From JAJKIP01 sp040509055 (lineage in GTDB: Bacteria > Bacteroidota > Bacteroidia > Chitinophagales > Chitinophagaceae), in assembly GCA_040509055.1 (NCBI GenBank), contig JBEVLT010000108.1, positions 1 to 9,087 of the forward strand: 9,087 nucleotides of DNA, written 5' to 3'. Position 1 is the first letter of the stretch. Each line of letters opens with the position of its first letter. The notes beneath the pieces were generated by a model. It made no database searches. It worked only from the letters and a program-made list of their open reading frames with translations, and was not told the DNA's origin. This document shows, in pieces, positions 1 through 6,816 of the stretch. The position numbers were made by a program, and so were the translations under genes.

Positions 1-14
1 AAATTACTGCAAGC

Positions 15-2279
15 ATGAAACGACTTTTATTTTTCCTGGGCTGCCTGCTGGCCGGTGGCCTCCTGAATGCCCAGGCGCCCGCTGTCGGTGAAACCATCGA
101 AAAAGAATTTGCCGTTACGGCCGTCCCCGATAAATGGAAGGAAGAGAGCGCTGTGATCATCGGCCAGAAATCGGAGTACCTTTTTACCCGGCTGGCTTCG
201 GGACGGCGGTATACAACCATGGTGCGCATCCGCGAGTTTGTACACAAGCGTATCCGCCTGCAGGACAAAAATGCACTGGATAAGTTCTCTACCTTCTTTT
301 ACGTGACCATGGGCCGCGACGGCAAGGCCGAATACCAGATCATCAAGGCCAGCGGCAAGCAGGTGAACGTGGACATGAGCAGCGCCATCGAAGACGACAG
401 CGAGATACCGGCCATTTACAAACCGATCTATTACAAGCTGGGCATCAAATATTATAAAATCGCTATTCCCGACCTGGAAGTAGGCGATATCATCGACTAC
501 ACCATCCGCTCTACCATCGACTGGGAGATGCGGGAAAACGGGATCGGGTTTACGCCGTTCATCTTCTCGCTGGCCAACAACTATCCTACCATGTACCAGC
601 AGTACCGCTTTGTGATGGCCGATGGGATGAAGGTAAAATTCCGCGGGTTCAACGGCGCTCCCAACCTGAAGATGGATGCCAAAGCCTCCGTATTTGGGGA
701 GAAAGAATCGTATGTAGCCTATTACATGCTGGACAAAGACCGGGAAAAAACGGTGGAAGAACGCTGGAGCTATGAGCTGCGCAATACGCCCAGCATCAAG
801 TTTCGCGTGATCATGCTGGCCGACAACGACCCGGAGTCGAAAGCATTGGGTATGGCCACCGTGGACCGTACGTTCATCGACCTGGATGATGTATACAAGC
901 GGTTTGCCGGGGCGGCGCTGTACCGCACTACCACGGTCAATACGCTGGTGGCTTATACCACGGAGTATATCCTGAAGAAGAAGCAGGATGGACTGCTCAA
1001 ATCGGAGGACGAGGTGATCCGCGAGTGCTACTACTGCCTGCGCAAAGTCTTTTTGGAAATGTATTACAAAGGGCCTGTGCATTCGGAGCTGGAAAAGTAC
1101 ATGACGGGAAAGAAACTGTATAAGAAAGTGCTGGCGCAGGAGAAAAAGGACGAACAGAAAAAAGAAGAAAGAGAGGATGAGATACGGATCAATGCGGCGG
1201 TGTTTGCTACCGCTCTTCGCACGGCGCTGGCGGCACAGGGTATCCAGTCGGAGCTGTTCGTATACATGCCCCGCAGGCTGGGCGCCTGGCGCGATGCGGT
1301 GTTCCTCGATGAGCTCGATTTTGTGATGAAGGTGAAAAGCAAGCGAAAAAATTATTTCCTGGAGGCGTTCAACAACTTCGATGCCTTTGGCGCGCCGTAT
1401 TCGTACCTCGAAGGAACCGAAGGATACAGCATCGCCTACGATGAACCGAATAAATATTATCGCACGCCGGGTCCTGTCAGCCTGTTCAAAGACAACCTGG
1501 ACCGGCAGGACTACCTGGTCAGCTTTACCGATGCCATGGACATCGTAAAGGTAGACCGGACCACTTCGCTGACCGGGCATGAGAAGTCGGGTCGCATTGG
1601 TATCGCCAACCTGGACAGGACCTACCTCGGCCAGGATTTTGCGAAATATTTCAACCCGCCCACACCCAAGGGCAAGGGCAAAGGAAAGAGTGGGGAGGAG
1701 GTGATCGACATCGAATCTTCTACCGGCTACAACGATCCCGACAAAGCGGAGCGGGTAAAGGAGCGAAACGAAATGATGGAGAAAACGGTGAAAGAAGGAT
1801 TCGACCTGGATAAGTACGGCGACTTCGAACTGATCGACGACGGACGGTTTGGCGACTCCGCTATGCTGAAGTACAAAGAAACTTTTTCGTTGAAAAAGCT
1901 GGTGAGCCGTGCCGGCCGCAACTATATCTTCGAGAGCGGTAAGCTGATCGGAGGCCAGATCAAGCTGGAGCAATCGGAACTCGAAAGCCGCAAGACCGAT
2001 ATCTGGCTGGCCAATGCCCGCACCATCGAGAACAATATCACCCTGAAGATACCGGACGGATATACGGTGGAAGGCCTGGACGAGCTGAACATGTCGGTAG
2101 ACAATGAAAGCGGTTCTTTCGTGAGCACGGCAAAGGTAGAAGGCGACCAGCTGATCGTGACCACCCGCAAACTGTATAAAAAGAACTTTGACAAGAAGGA
2201 AGCCTGGCCTAATTATATCGCTTTTTTGGAACCAGCGTATAAGTTCAGTCAGTTGAAAGTTGTACTCAAGAAGAAATGA
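15..2279 (+). CDS. Exported DUF3857 / transglutaminase-like protein, probably catalytically dead
   Basis: A 754-residue protein of unknown function. An N-terminal signal peptide (K2-R3, a hydrophobic stretch to about residue 18, then NAQA before P22) predicts export to the periplasm or cell envelope. Residues about 55-215 resemble DUF3857, the beta-rich domain that precedes a transglutaminase-like core in many Bacteroidota proteins. Residues about 390-465 keep the shape of that core: a helix ending in AAQGI at 406-410, then a strand and a FLEAF element at 448-452. The usual Cys, His and Asp positions are occupied by A394, F436 and E450, so thiol catalysis is unlikely. Highly charged K/E-rich linkers lie at about 374-391 and a G/K-rich one near 555-563. 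The C-terminal third is beta-rich and DUF3858-like. The first ATG fits the signal peptide; only 14 bases precede it, so promoter and upstream neighbour are out of view. Family assignment is from remembered motifs. The function is not known. Confidence 0.8.
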   Translation: MKRLLFFLGCLLAGGLLNAQAPAVGETIEKEFAVTAVPDKWKEESAVIIGQKSEYLFTRLASGRRYTTMVRIREFVHKRIRLQDKNALDKFSTFFYVTMGRDGKAEYQIIKASGKQVNVDMSSAIEDDSEIPAIYKPIYYKLGIKYYKIAIPDLEVGDIIDYTIRSTIDWEMRENGIGFTPFIFSLANNYPTMYQQYRFVMADGMKVKFRGFNGAPNLKMDAKASVFGEKESYVAYYMLDKDREKTVEERWSYELRNTPSIKFRVIMLADNDPESKALGMATVDRTFIDLDDVYKRFAGAALYRTTTVNTLVAYTTEYILKKKQDGLLKSEDEVIRECYYCLRKVFLEMYYKGPVHSELEKYMTGKKLYKKVLAQEKKDEQKKEEREDEIRINAAVFATALRTALAAQGIQSELFVYMPRRLGAWRDAVFLDELDFVMKVKSKRKNYFLEAFNNFDAFGAPYSYLEGTEGYSIAYDEPNKYYRTPGPVSLFKDNLDRQDYLVSFTDAMDIVKVDRTTSLTGHEKSGRIGIANLDRTYLGQDFAKYFNPPTPKGKGKGKSGEEVIDIESSTGYNDPDKAERVKERNEMMEKTVKEGFDLDKYGDFELIDDGRFGDSAMLKYKETFSLKKLVSRAGRNYIFESGKLIGGQIKLEQSELESRKTDIWLANARTIENNITLKIPDGYTVEGLDELNMSVDNESGSFVSTAKVEGDQLIVTTRKLYKKNFDKKEAWPNYIAFLEPAYKFSQLKVVLKKK

Positions 2280-2288
2280 CCGAAAGCC

Positions 2289-2507
2289 GTTTGAAGTTTG
2301 AGGCTCGGGATTTCTGATTATCGAAGAGGTTCTTTCTGATAGCTGGTTTACAAAGGCTGATGTTCGATGTTTGAGGTTGGGTCTTTTTAAGGGTACAGGC
2401 CTTAGTCAAAGAAATTTCACCGGGCTTGAAGGTAGAATTTGACCTGAGACGGGCGGCTTATATAGTTCAGTTCGTAATCTCAAACCTCCAACTCAAACTC
2501 CGAACCT
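2289..2507. repeat. Degenerate heptamer (GTTYGAR) repeat arrays, two direct and one inverted
   Basis: Three short arrays with 7-bp periodicity lie in the 248-base spacer between the DUF3857 gene and the PhzF gene. At 2289-2309 (+) the units are GTTTGAA, GTTTGAG, GCTCGGG. At 2363-2383 (+) they are GTTCGAT, GTTTGAG, GTTGGGT. At 2476-2507, read on the minus strand, they are GTTCGGA, GTTTGAG, TTGGAG (one base short) and GTTTGAG. The second and third arrays form an imperfect inverted repeat of about 20 bases about 100 bases apart. The sequence between them shows no recognisable gene or good intrinsic terminator. Whether this is a genome-wide repeat family cannot be seen from one window. Confidence 0.6.
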
Positions 2508-2527
2508 GTATTAATAAATAGTGACCG

Positions 2528-3328
2528 ATGAAACTGAAACTTTACCAGATCGATGCCTTTACCGACCGGCTTTTCGGTGGTAACCCGGCTGCCGTCGTTC
2601 CCCTGAAGGAATGGATACCGGTGGAACTGATGCAGCAGCTGGCCATGGAGAACAACCTGTCGGAGACCGTGTTCTTTGTACCGTCTGTTAAAAAAGGGGT
2701 GGACTATGATATCCGCTGGTTTACCCCGGCCGTGGAGATCAACCTGTGCGGGCATGCTACGCTGGCCGCTGCCTATACGCTGTTCGACATCCTCGAAGAA
2801 AAAAAGAAAACGATTACGTTCTCTTCCAAAAGCGGGCTGCTGAAAGTGCAGAAGAAAAAAGACCGGCTGGAAATGGATTTTCCTTCCTGGAACCCGGAAA
2901 AGACCGATACATACCCGGATGGACTGAAAGAAGCGCTGGGCGTAAAAGAGATCGTAGGCGTGTATAGGAACAGGGACCTGCTGGTGGAGCTGGAGAGCGA
3001 GGACGATGTAACAGCAGCCCATCCCGATCTGACGGCATTGAAAAAGACGGGCGAAAAAATAATCATCACAGCCCCGGGCAGGGAAGTGGATTTCGTATCG
3101 CGGTTCTTTGCACCATCGGCCGGTGTGGACGAGGACCCGGTAACAGGTTCGGCTCATTCGCAACTGATTCCGTTCTGGAGCAATAAGCTTGGCAAGGCAG
3201 TGATGCAGGCAAAGCAGCTGTCGCAGCGCGGCGGGCACCTGTGGGTGGAGCAGCGTGGCGACCGGGTGACTATGGCAGGGAAATGTGTGTTTTACATGAA
3301 GGGAGAGGTTAGGATCAATAAGCAATAG
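2528..3328 (+). CDS. PhzF family isomerase/epimerase-like protein
   Basis: A 266-residue cytosolic enzyme of the PhzF/YddE family, which has two pseudo-symmetric halves with a diaminopimelate epimerase-like fold. Family landmarks in order: FTDRLFGGNPAAVV at 11-24, LSETVFF at 44-50 with E46 at the position of the catalytic glutamate of PhzF, the CGHATLAAA loop at 74-82, and DEDPVTGSAH at 201-210. The length is typical. PhzF itself isomerises a phenazine precursor, but no other phenazine gene is near, and the substrate of most YddE-like members is unknown, so no pathway is assigned. The ATG at 2528 begins directly before the conserved first strand (MKLKLYQIDAF). No Shine-Dalgarno is visible. 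The last codons (after GEVRI) and the stop run into a GGCAATR-type heptamer array, so the 3' end of the gene has probably been touched by that repeat. It converges on the genes to the right. Confidence 0.93.
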   Translation: MKLKLYQIDAFTDRLFGGNPAAVVPLKEWIPVELMQQLAMENNLSETVFFVPSVKKGVDYDIRWFTPAVEINLCGHATLAAAYTLFDILEEKKKTITFSSKSGLLKVQKKKDRLEMDFPSWNPEKTDTYPDGLKEALGVKEIVGVYRNRDLLVELESEDDVTAAHPDLTALKKTGEKIIITAPGREVDFVSRFFAPSAGVDEDPVTGSAHSQLIPFWSNKLGKAVMQAKQLSQRGGHLWVEQRGDRVTMAGKCVFYMKGEVRINKQ

Positions 3329-3358
3329 ACAGGAAAGAACAATAGGCAATGGGCAAAG
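3314..3358 (+). repeat. Left GGCAATR heptamer array
   Basis: Heptamer units ATCAATA and AGCAATA (3314-3327), an interruption, then AACAATA, GGCAATG and GGCAAAG (3338-3358). The array starts inside the last codons of the PhzF gene and contains its stop. Bases 3340-3356 match the reverse complement of 3662-3678 at 15 of 17 positions, so this is the left arm of an inverted pair around the four-helix-bundle pseudogene. Confidence 0.6.
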
Positions 3359-3362
3359 AGTC

Positions 3363-3599
3363 CTTCTTGCATGCTAATGCAAAGTCCAGCCAGCCAGATG
3401 TTTCGGAATTTTCCATATCGCGGTCACTTACGTTGGCAACGAAATGTGCGCGGTATTGTTTCTTTCTGTAAGCTTCCTACAGGCAAATGCCTACACTTCG
3501 TGAGGATCTCCTGATCTGATCAGTCAGTGAATACGTTTCTTCTTTGGGAAAGCTTTTAGAAATTTCAAAAGCGAGCTGATAGACTTTCGTGTCTTTACG
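3363..3599 (-). pseudogene. Four-helix-bundle protein (23S rRNA IVP / S23 family) remnant with in-frame amber
   Basis: Read from 3599 leftwards on the minus strand, one frame gives 40 codons, a TAG at 3477-3479, then 38 more codons in the same frame. Before the stop the frame contains KVYQLAFEISKSFPKEE and SLTDQIRRSSRSV. After it come EAYRKKQYRAHF and DMENSETSGWLDFALAC. These are the hallmark segments of the short Bacteroidota four-helix-bundle proteins related to the 23S rRNA intervening-sequence protein and, more distantly, to Avd of diversity-generating retroelements. The TAG sits where intact relatives carry a small residue before EAYRK. No start codon is found in this frame just upstream. 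The segment after VYQ seems about 7-8 residues shorter than relatives I recall. Similarity ends after ALACK, where a heptamer array begins, so roughly the last third is missing. The family call is from recognised motifs; decay is directly visible. Cellular role of the family is poorly known. Confidence 0.8.
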
Positions 3600-3643
3600 C
3601 TTTGCGCAGCCATTGGATCCAGGCTTAATAGTAAAAAGAATGT

Positions 3644-4087
3644 TCAGTATGGGGGATCAGATTGCCCATTGCCCAATGTCCCTCCGTCCAAAAAACGAGC
3701 CTTCAGCTCCGGCGTAGGTATCATACACTCGTCGCGCCTGCCGTACCACTTGTAGCGGTTGCGGGCCACCCAGTTGTAGATGCCGTCACGGATAAATTTG
3801 GGAACGACGATAAAGCCATATAGCAAGGACCAGCCGCCGCCCAGGCGTTTCAGCATGCGGAGTACAGCTGTGGAGCGGGTATAAAACCGGTCGCCCTCTG
3901 CCAGCACAAAGGAGTTGAAATCGGCAGTGGGGAGATTGAATTGCCGTAAAAGCTGCTGTCCTGCCTTTCCCTGCAGTGAGCCAAAAAGGAATTGTTTCTT
4001 TTTATCTCTTTTCAGGATAAACTGCACCGTATTGTTGCAGAGGTTGCAGACGCCGTCGAACAATATGACCGGTGATGCGGGTGTCAT
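3644..4087 (-). CDS. DCC family (DUF393) putative thiol-disulfide oxidoreductase
   Basis: A 147-residue small protein of the DCC/DUF393 family, named for its DxxCxxC signature; here D11-G-V-C14-N-L-C17 follows a first beta strand (VILF), giving a thioredoxin-like CxxC. The second signature is also present: R111-Y-K-W114-Y-G-R-R-D-E-C121-M-I-P124. The redox role is proposed from the motif and is not demonstrated for most members. No signal peptide is seen, so it is probably cytosolic; the stretch at about 84-96 is moderately hydrophobic. The ATG at 4085-4087 lies six residues before the first conserved strand and 33 bases after the yebC stop, which suggests co-transcription with yebC. The final 11-13 residues after RFLD (ending SDPPY) are encoded by a GGCAATR heptamer array and look like a non-native tail. 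Confidence 0.9.
   Translation of the reverse strand: MTPASPVILFDGVCNLCNNTVQFILKRDKKKQFLFGSLQGKAGQQLLRQFNLPTADFNSFVLAEGDRFYTRSTAVLRMLKRLGGGWSLLYGFIVVPKFIRDGIYNWVARNRYKWYGRRDECMIPTPELKARFLDGGTLGNGQSDPPY
3661..3680 (-). repeat. Right GGCAATR heptamer array
   Basis: On the minus strand the units read ACATTGG, GCAATGG, GCAATCT. It lies inside the 3' end of the DCC/DUF393 gene, encoding the L-G-N-G-Q part of its tail, and is the inverted partner of the array at 3340-3356. The pair spans about 340 bases and encloses the four-helix-bundle pseudogene. Confidence 0.55.
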
Positions 4088-4120
4088 CCTGCTTTAAATT
4101 TATACGGCCGGCCGGAAAGA

Positions 4121-4843
4121 TTATCCCATATTGTGGAATACCTTCTGTACGTCCTCATCCTGTTCCAGCCGCTCGATCAGCTTGCTCACTTCTTCGGCCT
4201 GCACATCATTGACCGGAACGGTGGTGGAAGGGATCCATTCTACTTCCGAGCTGATAGGCGTAATGCTTTTTTCTTCCAGGGCTTTCTGCATGTTGCCGAA
4301 ATCGGTGAACCCAACCCGCACGACCAATACGTCTTCTCCGTTCTCGCCGGTGCCTTCGCCCAGCTCCTCAAGCCCGAAGTCGATCAGCTCCAGCTCCAGG
4401 TCTTCTGCGTTCAGCCCTTCCGGTTTCAATTTGAAAACGCCCATTTTTTTGAACTGGAACGCTACACTGCCGCTGTTGCCCATAACGCCCTGGCCCTTGT
4501 TGAAATGCGATTTTATATTGGCGACGGTACGCACATGATTGTCTGTGGCCGTTTCCACCAGGATGGCTACACCATGGGGGCCATAGCCTTCGTACAGGAT
4601 TTCATCATAATTGGTCATTTCCTTGCCCTGGGCCCGCTTGATGGCGGCTTCCACGCGATCTTTGGGCATGCCCACGCTGCGGGCATTCTGGAAGCAGCGG
4701 CGCAGCGCTGCATTGGTATTGGGGTCTGGCCCTCCTGCCTTTACAGCAATGATGATTTCTTTTCCGATCCGGGTAAATTGCTTGGCCATCCGGTCCCAGC
4801 GGGCAAACATGCTGGCTTTTCGTACTTCAAAAATTCGTCCCAT
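4121..4843 (-). CDS. yebC: YebC/PmpR family protein (TACO1 homologue), translation factor or regulator
   Basis: A 240-residue cytosolic protein of the YebC/TACO1 family at its usual length. It starts with the short Bacteroidota-type form MGRIFEVRKASMFARWDRMAK and continues with KQFTRIGKEIIIAVKAGGPDP, the ARSVGMPKDRVEAAIKRA segment, YEGYGPHGVAILVE and the NVRTVANIKSHFNKG-like segment (here HVRTVANIKSHFNKG). The acidic middle and C-terminal domains (about 80-238) end in LEQDEDVQKVFHNMG. The family was long annotated as a DNA-binding transcriptional regulator (PmpR). More recent work on YebC and mitochondrial TACO1 supports a ribosome-associated role in relieving stalling at proline-rich stretches. 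No partner gene is adjacent that would decide between these roles. The start is well supported, since the N-terminus is conserved up to the first Met. A Bacteroidota-type -7 element lies about 76 bases upstream, and the DCC gene follows 33 bases after the stop. Confidence 0.95.
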   Translation of the reverse strand: MGRIFEVRKASMFARWDRMAKQFTRIGKEIIIAVKAGGPDPNTNAALRRCFQNARSVGMPKDRVEAAIKRAQGKEMTNYDEILYEGYGPHGVAILVETATDNHVRTVANIKSHFNKGQGVMGNSGSVAFQFKKMGVFKLKPEGLNAEDLELELIDFGLEELGEGTGENGEDVLVVRVGFTDFGNMQKALEEKSITPISSEVEWIPSTTVPVNDVQAEEVSKLIERLEQDEDVQKVFHNMG

Positions 4844-4918
4844 TCGTTATTCGTTTTAACAAGGAAATGCGGCTAAGGTTTGATAAGATCCGTAAGATAA
4901 CCTTTGCTTTCCGGGCTG

Positions 4919-4926
4919 CAAATTTA
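4919..4926 (-). promoter_or_regulatory. Candidate yebC promoter, -7 element TAAATTTG
   Basis: On the minus strand 4926-4919 reads TAAATTTG, an exact match to the Bacteroidota -7 consensus TAnnTTTG. A T-rich tract lies 18-19 bases upstream (GTTT/TTTT) and could serve as a weak -33 element (consensus TTTG). A better TTTG is only 12 bases away, which is too close. The predicted leader before the yebC ATG is about 65-70 bases. The -33 region overlaps the T-tract of the upstream terminator. Confidence 0.45.
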
Positions 4927-4945
4927 AGGCAATAGGCGCAAAAGA

Positions 4946-4984
4946 AAACCGCCCCAGTCCTTAACAAGCTCGGAGGGGCGGTTT
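4946..4984 (-). terminator. Intrinsic terminator of the amino acid permease gene
   Basis: A perfect 10-bp stem, AAACCGCCCC at 4946-4955 and GGGGCGGTTT at 4975-4984, with a 19-base loop. In the minus-strand direction it starts 20 bases after the permease stop and is followed by a T-rich tract (TTTTCTTTT), the classic rho-independent arrangement. The other strand is also T-rich after the stem, so it could act in both directions, though no plus-strand gene ends here. Confidence 0.85.
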
Positions 4985-5004
4985 ATTATTTTTTATCCGG
5001 ATAC

Positions 5005-6657
5005 TCAGCTGGCCGGCTCAGGCCTTCCCAGCTTGGTGGCAAAGACTACCAGGTGAATGACCGAAAAGGCTATTGAAATATAAAGCAATGTCCGGTCGGT
5101 TTCAAAACCTACCGTGTATTGGTGCAGCAGGCCTGCAACAATAAGCAGCAGCGACAATCCCAGGCCGGTATAGCGGGCTATTTTCATGCCTTTCCTGCTG
5201 GTGGTGCCGTTGCCCAGGTGGCTGTTCTTAGCGCCGTAAACCAGGTAAATATCCAGGCCGATCAGCATCCAGACAAGCAGCCGGATCCATGTATCCATCG
5301 GGAGAAATACCATCATAAACAGGCAGGTAGCAATACCCAGGATAGGTACCAGGGGAACCAGCGGTGTTTTGAAAGCCCTTGGTATTTCAGGCATCTTGTT
5401 CCGCATCACCCATACCCCGATACAGACAAGGATAAAGGCGAACAGGGTACCGATGCTCGTCATTTCACCTACCACCCGCGCCGGTACAAAAGCTGCAAAA
5501 GCGCTTACAAAAAGCATGAACAATAAATTGCTTTTGGCCGGAGTTTGTGTTTTAGGATTTACACTGGAGAATATTTTGGGGATCAGCCCGTCCTTGCTCA
5601 TGCTGAAGAACACCCTGGACTGGCCCATCAGCATCACCAGGATCACCGAAGCATATCCCGCGAGGATAGCCACTACGATAGCCCGGTTCAGCCAGGGATA
5701 ATCCGGGTGGACCACACCGGCCGCATCAGTCTTGCCCATGTGTTCGATAGCTACGGCTACCGGTGCTATCCCATCCTTGCCCGCAAAAGTCCTGTAAGAC
5801 GTAACGCCGGTCATCACATGGGCGAAAAGTATGTACAGCAGGGTGCATATGGCGAGCGAGCCTAAAATGCCGATAGGCATGTCCCGTTTGGGATTTTTGG
5901 CTTCCTGCGCTGCCGTACTTACTGCATCAAAACCGATATAGGCAAAAAAGACGATCGCTGCGGCGCGGATAATGCCGCTGAAGCCGAAGTCGCCGAAATT
6001 GCCGGTATTATCAGGGATATAAGGATTGTAGTTGGACGTGTTGATATATTTCCACCCCAGGAAAATAAAGACAAGCACAACGGTAACTTTAAGCGCAACG
6101 ATGAATCCGTTGACGGTAGCACTTTCTTTCGTTCCTTTTATCAGCAGCAGGCTCATCAGCACGATAATAAATACTGCCGGCAGGTTGATGATGCCGCCGT
6201 CCCAGGGGCCGACAGTCAGTTCAAGTGGCAGATGAACATTAAAGCCTTCCAGGAATTTAACAAGATAGCGGCTCCAGCTGATGCCTACCGTGGCGGCGCC
6301 GACCGCATATTCAAGCACCAGGTCCCAGCCGATGATCCAGGCGATGAACTCGCCCATGGTGGCATAAGAGTAAGTATAGGCACTTCCCGCTACCGGGATC
6401 ATAGAGGCAAACTCTGCATAACAAAGACCTGCAAAAAGACACCCCAGGCCTGCTACGATAAAGGAGAGCGTAATAGCTGGTCCCGCATGATTGGCAGCTG
6501 CCATACCGGTGATGGAAAAGAGCCCGGCCCCGATGATGGCCCCTATTCCCAATGCGATCAGCCCCCCGGCTCCCAATGTTCTTTTCAGCGTATGAGTGCC
6601 TGTTTCCTGAGCCTCGTTCAATAAGGCATTCATGGGTTTCCTGACAAATAAGCTCAT
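5005..6657 (-). CDS. APC superfamily cationic amino acid transporter (CAT type)
   Basis: A 550-residue inner-membrane amino acid permease with about 14 predicted membrane helices, the number typical of the CAT subfamily and two more than the 12 of most APC members. The extra pair lies at about 495-516 and 523-543. Helix 1 carries the unwound substrate-binding segment G37-I-G-A-I-I-G-A-G-L-F47, and helix 6 carries F238-A-Y-I-G-F243-D followed by VSTAAQEAKNPKRDMP, a strongly conserved CAT/APC signature. A cytoplasmic N-terminal extension of about 28 residues precedes helix 1. Proton-coupled uptake of an amino acid is expected; the exact substrate cannot be read from the sequence. The ATG at 6655-6657 is the first in frame after the divergent region and has no Shine-Dalgarno. 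It is transcribed alone: a strong terminator follows 20 bases after the stop, and the symporter gene on the other side is divergent. Confidence 0.93.
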   Translation of the reverse strand: MSLFVRKPMNALLNEAQETGTHTLKRTLGAGGLIALGIGAIIGAGLFSITGMAAANHAGPAITLSFIVAGLGCLFAGLCYAEFASMIPVAGSAYTYSYATMGEFIAWIIGWDLVLEYAVGAATVGISWSRYLVKFLEGFNVHLPLELTVGPWDGGIINLPAVFIIVLMSLLLIKGTKESATVNGFIVALKVTVVLVFIFLGWKYINTSNYNPYIPDNTGNFGDFGFSGIIRAAAIVFFAYIGFDAVSTAAQEAKNPKRDMPIGILGSLAICTLLYILFAHVMTGVTSYRTFAGKDGIAPVAVAIEHMGKTDAAGVVHPDYPWLNRAIVVAILAGYASVILVMLMGQSRVFFSMSKDGLIPKIFSSVNPKTQTPAKSNLLFMLFVSAFAAFVPARVVGEMTSIGTLFAFILVCIGVWVMRNKMPEIPRAFKTPLVPLVPILGIATCLFMMVFLPMDTWIRLLVWMLIGLDIYLVYGAKNSHLGNGTTSRKGMKIARYTGLGLSLLLIVAGLLHQYTVGFETDRTLLYISIAFSVIHLVVFATKLGRPEPAS

Positions 6658-6816
6658 AAGAGGTGATTATAGTTTTGGAAAGTGGTGATTTAAAGGACGT
6701 AAAATAAAGAATTATTTCATTTTCGCTTTTAAATCCTCCACAAAAGGCATGATTACAGGTTAAATGTTTCGGCCGTCCGGTATTTTTTCCGATTTTCGGC
6801 ATTCTTTACACTGCTT
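6658..6816. promoter_or_regulatory. Divergent intergenic region between permease and symporter genes
   Basis: 159 AT-rich bases separate the two divergent starts, so promoters for both directions should lie here. No exact TAnnTTTG element was found on either strand. The nearest plus-strand match is TATTTTTT at 6781-6788. A TATAAT at 6670-6675 on the minus strand is only about 12 bases from the permease ATG, too close to be its promoter. No convincing operator palindrome was seen. Confidence 0.35.

Noticed and set aside
24..50. Possible lipoprotein cysteine (C10) in the signal peptide of the DUF3857 protein
   Set aside because: It lies too close to the N-terminus and is preceded by FLG without a proper lipobox; a signal peptidase I site after NAQA fits better.
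27..1973. 648-codon open frame on the minus strand, antisense to the DUF3857 gene
   Set aside because: It covers a well-supported gene in the opposite orientation, has a His/Arg/Val-rich composition with no recognisable motif, and is explained by the codon bias of the real gene leaving few stops in the mirrored frame.
2375..2518. 48-codon plus-strand open segment before the PhzF gene with a fairly protein-like composition (contains LVKEISPGLKVEFDL)
   Set aside because: No start codon, flanked by repeats, no family recognised. It could be a gene scrap, but nothing supports a specific call.
2480..3349. 289-codon open frame on the minus strand over the PhzF gene, and a 247-codon plus-strand one over yebC (4133-4876)
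   Set aside because: Both are mirror-frame shadows of conserved genes; composition and lack of motifs argue against coding.
3367..3382. Hairpin TTGCAT-gcta-ATGCAA after the PhzF gene as a terminator
   Set aside because: Only six AT-rich pairs and no T-tract; the bases are explained as codons of the four-helix-bundle remnant.
3511..3523. Inverted repeat CTGATC-t-GATCAG
   Set aside because: A one-base loop cannot form a real hairpin, and the bases encode the TDQIR segment of the pseudogene.
4105..4114. Perfect palindrome CGGCCGGCCG between yebC and the DCC gene
   Set aside because: Ten bases with no loop, G+C-rich context and no T-tract; probably chance or a weak structure, not an operator or terminator that can be supported.
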